Source: G963664225 sp964538065 (lineage in GTDB: Bacteria; Verrucomicrobiota; Verrucomicrobiia; Limisphaerales; UBA1319). Taken from it: a DNA stretch of 61,354 bases. The notes under the pieces were generated by a model. The model was not told the DNA's origin. It worked only from the letters and a program-made list of their open reading frames with translations, and made no database searches. The DNA is taken from assembly GCA_964538065.1 (NCBI GenBank), contig CAZIDG010000018.1:1-61354 (forward strand), written 5' to 3'. Position numbers and translations under genes: made by a program. Positions 8,658 to 16,820 of the stretch are shown here, piece by piece. Numbering within the stretch: the first letter of the stretch is position 1; each line of letters starts with the position of its first letter.

Positions 8658-10229
8658 ATGAGCAAGCGTTTCTATTTAACAACGGCCATTGATTATGTGA
8701 ACGGCCAGCCGCATTTGGGGCACGCCTATGAGAAGATCGTTACCGACATCCTTGCGCGCTCCCGTCGCAGCATGGGCAGCAGTGTCTTTTTTTTGACCGG
8801 CAACGACGAGCATGGGCAAAAGGTGCAGCAAGCCTCCCAGGCTCAAGGTAAATCCAGCCAGGTTTATTGCGACGAACTGGCAGCCATTTGGAAGGAATTT
8901 GTTCACCGCCTCAAGATCAGCAATGACGATTTTGTACGCACCACCGATCCCCGGCACAAAAATGTGGTGGGCACGATTCTCTCCAAACTCCATGCCGAAG
9001 GTCATTTCTACAAATCCTCATACACCGGGTTTTATTCGGCCAAAGAGGAAACCTTTCTGACCAACAAGGACCGCCGCCCTGACGGCACCTTCGACCCCAT
9101 GTACGGAGAGGTCGTCGAACTGGTTGAGGACAATTATTATTTCAAGCTCAAGGACCACCAGCAGTGGCTCATTGAATACATCGAAAGCCATCCGGACTTT
9201 ATATACCCCGAGAACCGGAAGAACGAGGTGCTGGGTTTTCTTAAAAACAACACCCTGGAAGACCTTTGCATTACCCGTCCTGTGTCCCGATTGAACTGGG
9301 GCATTCCTCTTCCCTTCGACCCTGAATTTGTCACCTATGTCTGGTTCGACGCCTTAAGCAATTACATCACCGTGCCGGCCTCGCTGGGTGATCCGGTTGT
9401 ATGTCAGGCCTTGGGGCTGCAACCGCCCGCAGGCAGTCCCGGTCTCGAACTATGGCCGGCCGATAAGCAAGTCATCGGGAAGGACATTCTTAAATTCCAC
9501 GCCGTCTATTGGCCTATCATGCTCAAAGCCATGGGGCTTCCATTGCCACGCCAGCTTGTGGTGCATGGCTGGTGGCAAAAAGAAGGTCAGAAGATGAGCA
9601 AGAGCATCGGAAATGTGGTGGATCCATTGGCGGTAGTTAATGAGTGGGGGTTGGACGCCTTTCGCTTTTACGTGGTTCGTGAATTAGCCATCGGCCCCGA
9701 TGGAAATTGGACCGATTCGGGCTTTGAATCACGGTATCAGGCCGAGCTTGCCAACGGCTTGGGCAATCTGGTCAACCGCTCGCTCTCGATGCTCAACCGA
9801 TATCGGGGCGGCGTGGTGCCCGCGCCGTCGTCCGATCTTGCGGCCGATGCCGCCCGCGTAGTGAAGGAAACCCAGGCGCACATCGAGGCAAACGAGCTTC
9901 AAAATGCCCTGGTATCGATTTTCACCCTGGTCAATCGGGCCAATCAGTATGTGGACCAAACAGCCCCCTTCAAGCTGGCCAAGGATCCGGCCCAAGCCAA
10001 GCGGCTGGACGAGGTGTTATACACCCTGGCGGAGACATGCCGCATTCTGGCCGTTTTGCTCTGGCCGTTCCTGCCCGATACGAGCGTGAAGATCTTCGAA
10101 CAACTGGGGTTGGCCCAAGCGCCTGATCAATGGTCTCTTGCCCAATGGGGGGGATTGGCAACGGGGCACAAGATCAACGCTGCTGTGCCACTCTTCCCAA
10201 GGCGTGATCAGAAAAAAACAGGTCCCTAG
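8658..10229 (+). CDS. metG: Methionyl-tRNA synthetase (short, zinc-knuckle-free form)
   Basis: Class I synthetase charging tRNA-Met. From the ATG at 8658 the protein has 523 residues and begins in the usual way (YLTTAIDYVNGQPHLGHAYE). HLGH at 19-22 is the HIGH signature and KMSKSIGN near residue 311 is the KMSKS loop. FDALSNYIT and AVYWPIMLKAMGLPLP are catalytic-domain segments, and the anticodon-binding helical domain follows. The connective insert (SAKEETFLTNKDRRPDGTFD) has no Cys pairs, so the zinc knuckle is absent. The C-terminal EMAP/Trbp111 domain is also lacking. An in-frame TTG at 8601 would add 19 non-conserved residues. A bidirectional terminator lies 39 bp after the stop. Confidence 0.95.
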   Translation: MSKRFYLTTAIDYVNGQPHLGHAYEKIVTDILARSRRSMGSSVFFLTGNDEHGQKVQQASQAQGKSSQVYCDELAAIWKEFVHRLKISNDDFVRTTDPRHKNVVGTILSKLHAEGHFYKSSYTGFYSAKEETFLTNKDRRPDGTFDPMYGEVVELVEDNYYFKLKDHQQWLIEYIESHPDFIYPENRKNEVLGFLKNNTLEDLCITRPVSRLNWGIPLPFDPEFVTYVWFDALSNYITVPASLGDPVVCQALGLQPPAGSPGLELWPADKQVIGKDILKFHAVYWPIMLKAMGLPLPRQLVVHGWWQKEGQKMSKSIGNVVDPLAVVNEWGLDAFRFYVVRELAIGPDGNWTDSGFESRYQAELANGLGNLVNRSLSMLNRYRGGVVPAPSSDLAADAARVVKETQAHIEANELQNALVSIFTLVNRANQYVDQTAPFKLAKDPAQAKRLDEVLYTLAETCRILAVLLWPFLPDTSVKIFEQLGLAQAPDQWSLAQWGGLATGHKINAAVPLFPRRDQKKTGP

Positions 10230-10268
10230 CCTGGATTCCCACAAATTAAACGCCAATTTGGATATGCA

Positions 10269-10294
10269 AAGGGCGGCCGTAAATGGCCGCCCTT
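10269..10294. terminator. Bidirectional terminator between metG and the esterase gene
   Basis: Perfect 10-bp GC-rich inverted repeat AAGGGCGGCC / GGCCGCCCTT with a six-base loop, between two convergent stop codons. The plus strand continues GTGTTT and the minus strand continues TGCATATCC after the stem, so the T-tracts are weak. Confidence 0.75.
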
Positions 10295-10327
10295 GTGTTT
10301 CGGATGTTCTGAAGGAATCGTTCTGAA

Positions 10328-11251
10328 CTACTTTTGCTCCTTGGGTTTAATACCTTTGAGCACTTCATCCAGAAATAGCTTCACCCTGGCTTCGTGCTGA
10401 GGGCCAACGAAACCGTGGCCTGCGCCAGGAATGATCTCAAAAGTCACCTTTACCTCGGCTTTCTTCAGTGCAGCCACCAGAAGTTCACTTTGGTTGATGG
10501 GCACCATCTTATCCTTATCCCCATGCATGATCAAAAAAGGCGGGTCATTTTTGCTGACATACGTGATGGGATTGGCCTTCGCGACTTTTTCCGGGTTATC
10601 CTGAATGGCGCCCCCAATGAGGCGTGATTCGGGGGATTCCGCCGGGTTGTGGGGAATCAGGCTGCCCGCGGCATCCATTTTAAGAAAATCAGTCGGTCCA
10701 AACCAGTCGACCACAGCATTGACGGCACTTGAAACATCAGGAGAACCACCCATCCCTTCCAACTCCTTAACATCACCTGTGGTCCCCAGCAATGCTGCAA
10801 GGTGAGCCCCAGCCGACATCCCCCACACAGCTATTTTATCGGGATTGATGTTGTAATCCTTCGCATTGCTGCGCAGGAAACGAATCGCCGCCTTGCAATC
10901 CTCGATCTGAGCGGGGAAAATGGCGTCCTGGCTGTGCCGGTATTCGATGGATGCACACACATAGCCCGCCTGAGCCAATGGTAGCAAATGGCGGATGCCC
11001 TGATCCTTGTTTCCAGTGCGCCAGCCCCCCCCATAAATAAATACCACCGCAGGCAAGGGTTCCTTGGATTCTTTCTTCGGACGCAACAGGTGCAACTTTA
11101 AATCACGCTCACCGCCTTTGCCAAAGACAACATCCCGGATTTGTACAACCGAATCCGGCATTTGAGCGGCCACCTGCCCCATGGCCGCAGATTGTGCCAG
11201 GGCCAGGACCATCGCTCCTGTCACCAGCCAACGAGTAAAATGATTCATCAT
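10328..11251 (-). CDS. Secreted alpha/beta hydrolase (acetyl-esterase/BD-FAE type)
   Basis: 307 residues with a Sec signal peptide (about 1-25, ending SAAMGQVAA). The fold is an esterase/lipase of the HSL/BD-FAE kind: oxyanion motif VVFIYGGGW, nucleophile elbow WGMSAGAHLAA (Ser), acid in MHGDKDKMVP (Asp) and catalytic His in GAGHGF. Export and family suggest it removes acetyl or feruloyl groups from polysaccharides in the periplasm or outside the cell; the substrate is inference. No neighbouring glycosidase shares its transcript. A peptide-bond or lipid substrate cannot be excluded. Confidence 0.87.
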   Translation of the reverse strand: MMNHFTRWLVTGAMVLALAQSAAMGQVAAQMPDSVVQIRDVVFGKGGERDLKLHLLRPKKESKEPLPAVVFIYGGGWRTGNKDQGIRHLLPLAQAGYVCASIEYRHSQDAIFPAQIEDCKAAIRFLRSNAKDYNINPDKIAVWGMSAGAHLAALLGTTGDVKELEGMGGSPDVSSAVNAVVDWFGPTDFLKMDAAGSLIPHNPAESPESRLIGGAIQDNPEKVAKANPITYVSKNDPPFLIMHGDKDKMVPINQSELLVAALKKAEVKVTFEIIPGAGHGFVGPQHEARVKLFLDEVLKGIKPKEQK

Positions 11252-11384
11252 GTTAATCCTTAATGCTTAACCACTTCATTTATCACAAGGGGTGACTGGC
11301 TGTCCAGCATCATGCCAGCCTTTTCCTTACCACGACTACTTATTGTCCAATCCAACACCGAATCCGGCAAAAAGGTGCGCACTT

Positions 11385-12392
11385 CTACAGGCCTGCCAGG
11401 CAGGGCACGTCTACGGTTGCCGGCACTCTCTCGAAAAAGTCCAGGGCTCGTTCCCGCACTGCATCGAGATTGGGCGCATTTTTAATGCTACTATGCCATC
11501 GGTGGCCGAAGAGGAAGTTCGCAGCGAAGTACTTGGTAAACATCTGAATACGACGCAACGCGATAGGGGGAACGAAATCCTCCTGAATATAGTCGAACAT
11601 GCGGAACCATATCGTCCGAAGGTCGGGCGTGGCTCCTCCATCCCAAGTTGCAAAGACCCACGGACGAGCGATGGCCAGACGCCCAAGCATCACCGCACAG
11701 GCAGGCCGCAAGGACTCCTCCAACGACTTCACATGACCGGGACCTAAAAGGTCTCCATTGGCAATGACCGGCATGCGCGTCTGAGATGCAACCCATGCAA
11801 ACAACTCATGTCGGGCTCTTCGTTTGAACTTTTCTTCAAAAAAGCGGGTGTGCACAATAACCGCATCCACCCCGGATTCCTCCAAAAAGCGAATCCTTTC
11901 CTGAAAACGTTCGCGCCAGTCTTCGCGCTGACTGCCGAGACGGATCTTGGCGGTAAGCACACCAGGCCAGCATCGCCGCGCCTCTGACACAACAACGCGC
12001 AAGGCTGGAAAATCCTCAAACAAGGCACTTCCGGAAGCCTGGGATCGGATGGCATGGGCGTTACATGCCAGATTCAAATCCACGGCCTCCACGCCCTGCT
12101 CCCCCATTCGCCCAAGAATGCGATCCAAGGGGTCGCCTGTCCGCGTCATCAATTGAAAAAACACCCGTCCCTCCTGAGGACGACGGCGAAGCCAGGGTGA
12201 TTTGACAAAATCCTCGTGTAAAATCTGCCGTGCCGCCAGCATCTCCGTCCACATGGCTCCACAACCGCCCAATTCGCCCACCAAACGGCGAAAGGCACTG
12301 TGCGTATAGCCCGCCAAAGGCGCACAGAACCGCGCGGGAGTAAACACCTGACCTCCCAATTCGCATGATTTAAACAAACCCACCCCCTCCAT
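11385..12392 (-). CDS. tRNA-dihydrouridine synthase family protein
   Basis: FMN-dependent TIM barrel that reduces uridines in the tRNA D-loop. Visible: CAPLAGYTHSAFRRLV (canonical APMAGVTDxxFR), VFFQLMTRTGD (QL-G motif), EAVDLNLAC at 104-110 with the catalytic Cys at 110, TAKIRLG, VIVHTRFFEEKF, MPVIANGDL and VMLGRLAIARPWVF (phosphate-binding segment). The motif normally reading N-x-GCP is NLACNAH here, so the Gly and Pro around the catalytic Cys are replaced while Cys and the following SGSALF are kept. At 335 residues the length is normal. The start is an ATG with no strong ribosome-binding site. It stands alone, divergent from the secreted protein at 12535. Confidence 0.88.
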   Translation of the reverse strand: MEGVGLFKSCELGGQVFTPARFCAPLAGYTHSAFRRLVGELGGCGAMWTEMLAARQILHEDFVKSPWLRRRPQEGRVFFQLMTRTGDPLDRILGRMGEQGVEAVDLNLACNAHAIRSQASGSALFEDFPALRVVVSEARRCWPGVLTAKIRLGSQREDWRERFQERIRFLEESGVDAVIVHTRFFEEKFKRRARHELFAWVASQTRMPVIANGDLLGPGHVKSLEESLRPACAVMLGRLAIARPWVFATWDGGATPDLRTIWFRMFDYIQEDFVPPIALRRIQMFTKYFAANFLFGHRWHSSIKNAPNLDAVRERALDFFERVPATVDVPCLAGL

Positions 12393-12534
12393 TTACTATA
12401 ATGAAACCCACCTGCCAACACTGATTCCCCCCCCTGGCGGATGACTTCCCGAATAAACCGCCGCAACCCGCGTCCCCGTCCTGGGTTGGCGCTTAAGAAT
12501 TGCCTGTCTGCAGAAAACATGTATCCTACACAAC

Positions 12535-13635
12535 ATGATGAAGATATTCTCATGCCTTCTACTTGGCCTGGCATCCTGCCTTCCGGTTTGGGCTGCCCAA
12601 GTGGCCAATTTGGAGGTGGTCTGTCTTGCCCCCATGGTGGCTCCCGCCACAGTGAACATGATGGGTCTTATTTATGAACTCCAATTAACTACCGGCCCGG
12701 CCAACCAACCCGCCAACGGCGAACTCATGCTCGCGGGCGCAGACTCCCCCACAACTCACATGTCCGCCTTCCGATTACTGACGCCAGATGCCTCGTTCGA
12801 ATTATCCGGTTTTCTCTACCTCGACATGCCTCCCTATAAAGATCTCAACACCAACGGGATTCACGATTTCTTTGATGTTGATCTCCCTGTGGAGGGAGGC
12901 AGTTCATCCGGGTTGTTTATCGACAATTATGCAGGTGAAGAAGGCACCATCAATGCCATCTGGACACGTGCCGCTTCGGCCAATACAGGGCTGTGCCAGA
13001 TGCACATTAAAACCTCCTATCTCGACGCCACATTCAGCCACATATTCACTCTCCCCATCTACAGGGGATCGCTCACCTACAGCCCGGCCTCAAACATGGT
13101 CCATGGAACCATCGTCCTCCGCAGCATGGATCAAACCAACGAAACCCTCAATGGATCCCTGGTCCTCCAAAAACAAGGAGTCAACGACCTGCTGCTTCAA
13201 GCCGGGGTTTGGACCAATCAGGCTGGACAGGTATTCACCTACCTGGATTCGGCTCCTGGCGAATCCCTGGGACGCAACCATCTCAATTACGTCAGTTATC
13301 TGGATGTCATTGATGGCAACGCCCGAACTTCGTACGAGGACTATACGGTTTGGCTGCTACACATCACGGACACCAACGATATCGATCAAAATGGAATTCC
13401 CGATCTGAGCGATGTCCTGAGCCAGCAGCCCTCGATCACGATCTCCCGTCTGGATGGCAAGATCCGACTCACCATCCTCGGGGCCATGGGCCGGATCCAT
13501 CGGATTGAACAAACAGGGAGACTGCCCAGCACACAATGGTCAACCATCAGCAGTTTTACCCTGACAAACAATCCATACTGGGTTGATGTTGACATGCCGA
13601 CCAGCAATGTCTGGTGGAGAATCGCAAGCCCCTAA
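12535..13635 (+). CDS. Secreted protein of unknown function with Ca-binding loops and C-terminal beta-sandwich
   Basis: 366 residues; not a named family I recognise. A signal peptide covers about 1-21 (MMKIFSCLLLGLASCLPVWA). The middle is beta-rich and has two EF-hand-like Asp/Asn loops: DLNTNGIHDFFDVD at about 103-116 and DTNDIDQNGIPDLSDV at about 282-297, both similar to dockerin or thrombospondin-3 calcium loops. The last about 70 residues (from GKIRLTILGAMGRIHRIEQT to VWWRIASP) match in pattern the C-terminal domain of the giant protein at 54942: hydrophobic strand, R/V-I/E-Q/A-T/S core, W, and a final W/FR-A. The start is ATGATG; either Met may be used. It diverges from the Dus gene. Confidence 0.75.
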   Translation: MMKIFSCLLLGLASCLPVWAAQVANLEVVCLAPMVAPATVNMMGLIYELQLTTGPANQPANGELMLAGADSPTTHMSAFRLLTPDASFELSGFLYLDMPPYKDLNTNGIHDFFDVDLPVEGGSSSGLFIDNYAGEEGTINAIWTRAASANTGLCQMHIKTSYLDATFSHIFTLPIYRGSLTYSPASNMVHGTIVLRSMDQTNETLNGSLVLQKQGVNDLLLQAGVWTNQAGQVFTYLDSAPGESLGRNHLNYVSYLDVIDGNARTSYEDYTVWLLHITDTNDIDQNGIPDLSDVLSQQPSITISRLDGKIRLTILGAMGRIHRIEQTGRLPSTQWSTISSFTLTNNPYWVDVDMPTSNVWWRIASP

Positions 13636-13736
13636 TGCCTCTGGCCCAAGGCAAAACCTGGCTAATGAATCGCAAATTACGATTAGGCTGGCTTGGTTGA
13701 CGGACACTCGTATTATGTTAGCTTAAGATAGCTGCT

Positions 13737-14063
13737 ATGAGTTCAAGTAAATTAGATAAATCAGGTGTTTTTGAAACACGTCCAGTTCAGGCCAAAGAAA
13801 CCGAACTATCGCTGTCCCCATCCGCAGTTCGGGTGCACAAAAACGGCCTCGAATTCAAATCGCTGAAGGCATTGCCTTTGTGGAAGGAAATGACAGTCAG
13901 TCTGACCTGTGCGACTGATCAGCGCAAAACCAACCTCACCGGCGTTGTTGTTGCCTGCAATGGCAACAAGCACGCAGGCTACATGGTATCCATGGTGATC
14001 CTGAACATGACACGCCAGGCTCAGGAACGGCTCAGCACCATGGCCGCCTCGCATCGCGTCTGA
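13737..14063 (+). CDS. PilZ-like domain protein (degenerate)
   Basis: 108 residues, all in one small domain. The pattern SAVRVHKNGLEFKSLKALPLWKEMTVSL ... LTGVVVACNGNKHAGYMVSMVIL follows the strand order of PilZ c-di-GMP-binding domains, with N-G-L-E-F in place of the D/N-x-S-x-x-G motif. The RxxxR motif that grips c-di-GMP is not present upstream, so it may not bind the nucleotide. It lies 87 bp before the PilT-type ATPase gene, which supports a pilus-related role. The family call is tentative. Confidence 0.6.
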   Translation: MSSSKLDKSGVFETRPVQAKETELSLSPSAVRVHKNGLEFKSLKALPLWKEMTVSLTCATDQRKTNLTGVVVACNGNKHAGYMVSMVILNMTRQAQERLSTMAASHRV

Positions 14064-14114
14064 TCGCGCCCGTTCGCGCCGTTGCAGAATCTTTTTTAAG
14101 GTGCTTGCCAGAAG

Positions 14115-14140
14115 CCACTATCTTGGGTAGAAGATGGTGG
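14115..14140 (+). other. RNA hairpin just upstream of the PilT-type gene
   Basis: CCACTATCTT (14115-14124) can pair with AAGATGGTGG (14131-14140), one G-U pair, six-base loop, ending 10 nt before the ATG. No T-run follows, so it is not a terminator. It would occupy the region where a ribosome-binding site should sit. Confidence 0.45.
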
Positions 14141-14150
14141 TTATCTTGGC

Positions 14151-15239
14151 ATGGAAATTTTTAATCGTATCCTTAAAATTGCAGTCGAGGGCGGTGCATC
14201 CGACGTGCATATCAAAGTGGGGGCGCCGGTCATTTTCCGCATCAATCGGCAACTCATCGCGATCGAAGCTCCTTTACCCACCGAGGAGTGGATCAACAAC
14301 ATCATCAAGGAAATTGTTCCCCCGCACGCCAAGCGGCTTTTGGATACAGAGCGTGAGGTGGATTTTTCCTTCCTATCCCCCGGCGTAGGTCGTTTTCGTA
14401 CGAACGTCTTCCAGCAGCGCGGAACGTTCAGCTTTGCGATGCGCTATGTCAAAACCAACATTCCCAGTTTTGAGGAGTTGGGGCTATTGGACATCGTCAA
14501 ACAAATCGCGGAGGCTCCGCGCGGCATCGTGCTCGTGGCAGGCACCACCGGCAGCGGCAAGTCGACGACGCTGGCCGCGATGATTCAGCACATCAATTCC
14601 CACTTCAAGAAGCACATCATCACGCTCGAAGACCCCATTGAGTATGTGTTCGACGATGTGCAGTCGGTGCTGGAACAACGCGAAATCGGGCTTGATTCCA
14701 AAACCTTCCACAACGGTCTCAAACACGTTTTGCGTCAGGATCCCGATATTATCATGATCGGTGAAATGCGCGATGACATCAGCTTCTCCGCCGCCATGAG
14801 CGCTGCGGACACCGGCCACCTTGTCTTGTCCACGCTGCATACGACCAATGCTGCGCAATCGGTGACTCGTATTCTGGATTTCTTCAAGGCGGAAGAGCGC
14901 GAACAGATACGCCGCCAGCTGGCAGGCACGCTGCAGGCGGTCATCTGCCAGCGCATGGTCATGACTGTTGCAGGCACGGTCACGCCGGCCCTGGAGATCA
15001 TGATCAACACACCCACCGTGCGAAAACTGATTGAGGAAAACCGTCTGGACAAGCTGGGTGCGGCCATTGAAACAGGCACTGAAGATGGCATGCAGAACTT
15101 CAACCAGGCCCTTTTCCAGTTGGTGAAGGCCAAGAAGGTCACAGAGAAGGAAGCCCTGGCCAAGGCCTCCAATCCGCAGGCCCTGGAAATGAATTTCAAA
15201 GGCATCTTCCTCGACGAGGGGCGCCGCATTCTTTCCTAG
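14151..15239 (+). CDS. PilT/PilU-family twitching-motility ATPase
   Basis: Hexameric AAA-type ATPase of type IV pilus retraction, at the inner membrane; 362 residues. N-terminal domain GGASDVHIKVGAPVIFRING-like (about 14-33), Walker A GTTGSGKST (131-139), Asp box ITLEDPIEYVF (157-167), Walker B PDIIMIGEMRD (198-208) and His box STLHTTNA (227-234). The PilT retraction motif AIRNLIRE is replaced by TVRKLIEEN, and the tail (NPQALEMNFKGIFL) resembles PilU, so PilU-like function is possible. No pilin, PilB or PilC is in the window. It is preceded by a PilZ-like gene and followed by a strong terminator. Confidence 0.92.
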   Translation: MEIFNRILKIAVEGGASDVHIKVGAPVIFRINRQLIAIEAPLPTEEWINNIIKEIVPPHAKRLLDTEREVDFSFLSPGVGRFRTNVFQQRGTFSFAMRYVKTNIPSFEELGLLDIVKQIAEAPRGIVLVAGTTGSGKSTTLAAMIQHINSHFKKHIITLEDPIEYVFDDVQSVLEQREIGLDSKTFHNGLKHVLRQDPDIIMIGEMRDDISFSAAMSAADTGHLVLSTLHTTNAAQSVTRILDFFKAEEREQIRRQLAGTLQAVICQRMVMTVAGTVTPALEIMINTPTVRKLIEENRLDKLGAAIETGTEDGMQNFNQALFQLVKAKKVTEKEALAKASNPQALEMNFKGIFLDEGRRILS

Positions 15240-15256
15240 TCTCCATTTTGATCATC

Positions 15257-15288
15257 CAAAACCCGCCTTCGATCAGGCGGGTTTTTTG
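15257..15288 (+). terminator. Rho-independent terminator after the PilT-type gene
   Basis: Stem ACCCGCC / GGCGGGT with an eight-base loop, preceded by AAA and followed by TTTTTTG on the plus strand, 18 bp after the stop. It can also act leftward for the converging permease gene. Confidence 0.9.
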
Positions 15289-15398
15289 TTGGCCTGGTTT
15301 GGCAAGAATGCTTGCAAGACGATGGCCTGTCCTCGACAGGCGGAATGGGAGCCCGTGACCGAAGGCAGCGCTGCCTCCCTTCCGGTAAACAGCAAGGG

Positions 15399-16571
15399 TT
15401 AAATACCCTTGTTGGCCCGCCAGAGCATGACACCCCCCGCTGCCTGAAAAACGAAATTGGGCAGCCAGACAATCAAATGGGGGGCGTATTCGGGACTCGT
15501 ATCCAGAGCCTGGGCAATGATGGTAAAGCTGTAGTAAAAGAACACCAGAAACAATGCCATGACCATGCCGATACTGGTTTCCCGGCGGTGGGCTCGAATG
15601 CCCAGAGGAATGCCTACAAGCGTGAAGGCGATGCACGCAAACGAAAAAGAGATTTGACGGTGTATCTGCACCGTAATGGGCATCAACAGATCGTCCTTCA
15701 TTTCCTTTACGGCGGCCATTTCCCGTCGCAAATCCTCGGCACTGGCCTTGCCAACCACACGAGGGTGCAGAATGGTTTGTTCCAACGCTCGTTTTTCAGC
15801 CAGGAGTTGACTGAAGGTCATGTTGCTGTAACTCACCCGCATGGTCCGGTTGGTTTTATCGCGAAAATCGATCTCGATGGGTAATTCCTCTGAAAAGGCT
15901 GAGGTCCATTCCTCCTTTTTCTTGTCATATTCATGGCCCCAGGCATTGGTCAGCGTGACCTGCACCACCTGGTTGTTCGACAAGGTTTGAAAAGTCCCCC
16001 CCAAGGCGCGAACCCTTCGCACGATGACCCCCTGGTCCAACTGGGCCAGCAGAACATCCTCCATGTGATTACCTTCGATCTTACTCACGTAAATCAAATA
16101 GCCTGGGAAATTGCTGACAAACTGGCCGGGGGTCAAAATGGCCAGAGGTTGATTCTGACTGAAATCAGCAAAGAGTTCCTTATAAGCCACGCGGCACCAA
16201 GGCCCCCATTGCATATTGAATGCCGCACATAAGCCACTCAAAACGACACTCAACAAAATCACCGGCATGCTCAAAGAAATGAGGCTGATGCCATTGGACC
16301 GGGCGGCCGTAAGCTCCTGGTCGGCACTAAAGCGGCCAAAAACGAGCAAGGTAGCCGTCAACAGCCCCATCGGAAGTGCGAAAACGAGCACAAAGGGCAC
16401 CAGGAGGGCCATCGCCTTGACCACGAGTCCCAGCGTGGCCTGGCGGTTGACCAACAGTGCCATGATTTCCTTCAGCACATTACCCAGCAACAGAATGAAG
16501 GCAAAAACCAGCACCGTCATTACGAGGGTGGCCAATACCTGTCGCGTCAAATATCCATGCAGTGTCTTCAT
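15399..16571 (-). CDS. LptF/LptG family permease (YjgP/YjgQ)
   Basis: Inner-membrane subunit of the ABC system that extracts lipopolysaccharide. 390 residues with the family layout: N-terminal TM helices (about 12-35, 50-80, 95-120), a large periplasmic beta-jellyroll domain (about 125-270, including SKIEGNHMEDVLLAQLD), then three C-terminal helices (ISFSFACIAFTLVGIPLGI, IGMVMALFLVFFYYSF, LIVWLPNFVFQAAGG). Motifs LGNVLKEIMALL, DQELTAARSNGIS and PLGIRAHRRETSIG are characteristic. The second family member and LptB are not in the window, so I do not choose between LptF and LptG. Its start is an ATG within a region with no other gene on either side for 250 bp. Confidence 0.9.
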   Translation of the reverse strand: MKTLHGYLTRQVLATLVMTVLVFAFILLLGNVLKEIMALLVNRQATLGLVVKAMALLVPFVLVFALPMGLLTATLLVFGRFSADQELTAARSNGISLISLSMPVILLSVVLSGLCAAFNMQWGPWCRVAYKELFADFSQNQPLAILTPGQFVSNFPGYLIYVSKIEGNHMEDVLLAQLDQGVIVRRVRALGGTFQTLSNNQVVQVTLTNAWGHEYDKKKEEWTSAFSEELPIEIDFRDKTNRTMRVSYSNMTFSQLLAEKRALEQTILHPRVVGKASAEDLRREMAAVKEMKDDLLMPITVQIHRQISFSFACIAFTLVGIPLGIRAHRRETSIGMVMALFLVFFYYSFTIIAQALDTSPEYAPHLIVWLPNFVFQAAGGVMLWRANKGI

Positions 16572-16687
16572 CGCATTCCACGGCAGCCATTCGATGGCAA
16601 CCGCATCTTCAACATCCAGAAGGGAAACCTACCGTGCCAGCATGCTGTTGACCAGTCAATTGCCAGAGCGGAGCTGGTTGCACTCAA

Positions 16688-16719
16688 GATCAGGGACCTC
16701 AATCAGGATTTCCCTGATC
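16688..16719. repeat. Inverted repeat in the LptFG-rhamnosidase intergenic region
   Basis: GATCAGGG at 16688-16695 and CCCTGATC at 16712-16719 form a perfect 8-bp dyad, with a further AATCAGG inside the loop. No T-run follows on either strand. It could be a weak 3' structure of the rhamnosidase transcript or an operator. The rest of 16572-16820 shows nothing I recognise. Confidence 0.4.
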
Positions 16720-16820
16720 GCCATCACGTTACAACGAACCCTCCCAGACACGACCCAGGACACGTAGCGTCATGACGATCAAGCAAACAAATCACCGTCC
16801 CCGTCTGGACTCAACCTATT

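Noticed and set aside
16572..16820. A small gene between LptFG-type permease and rhamnosidase
   Set aside because: Only short frames of fewer than 25 residues with no ribosome-binding site were found on the minus strand.
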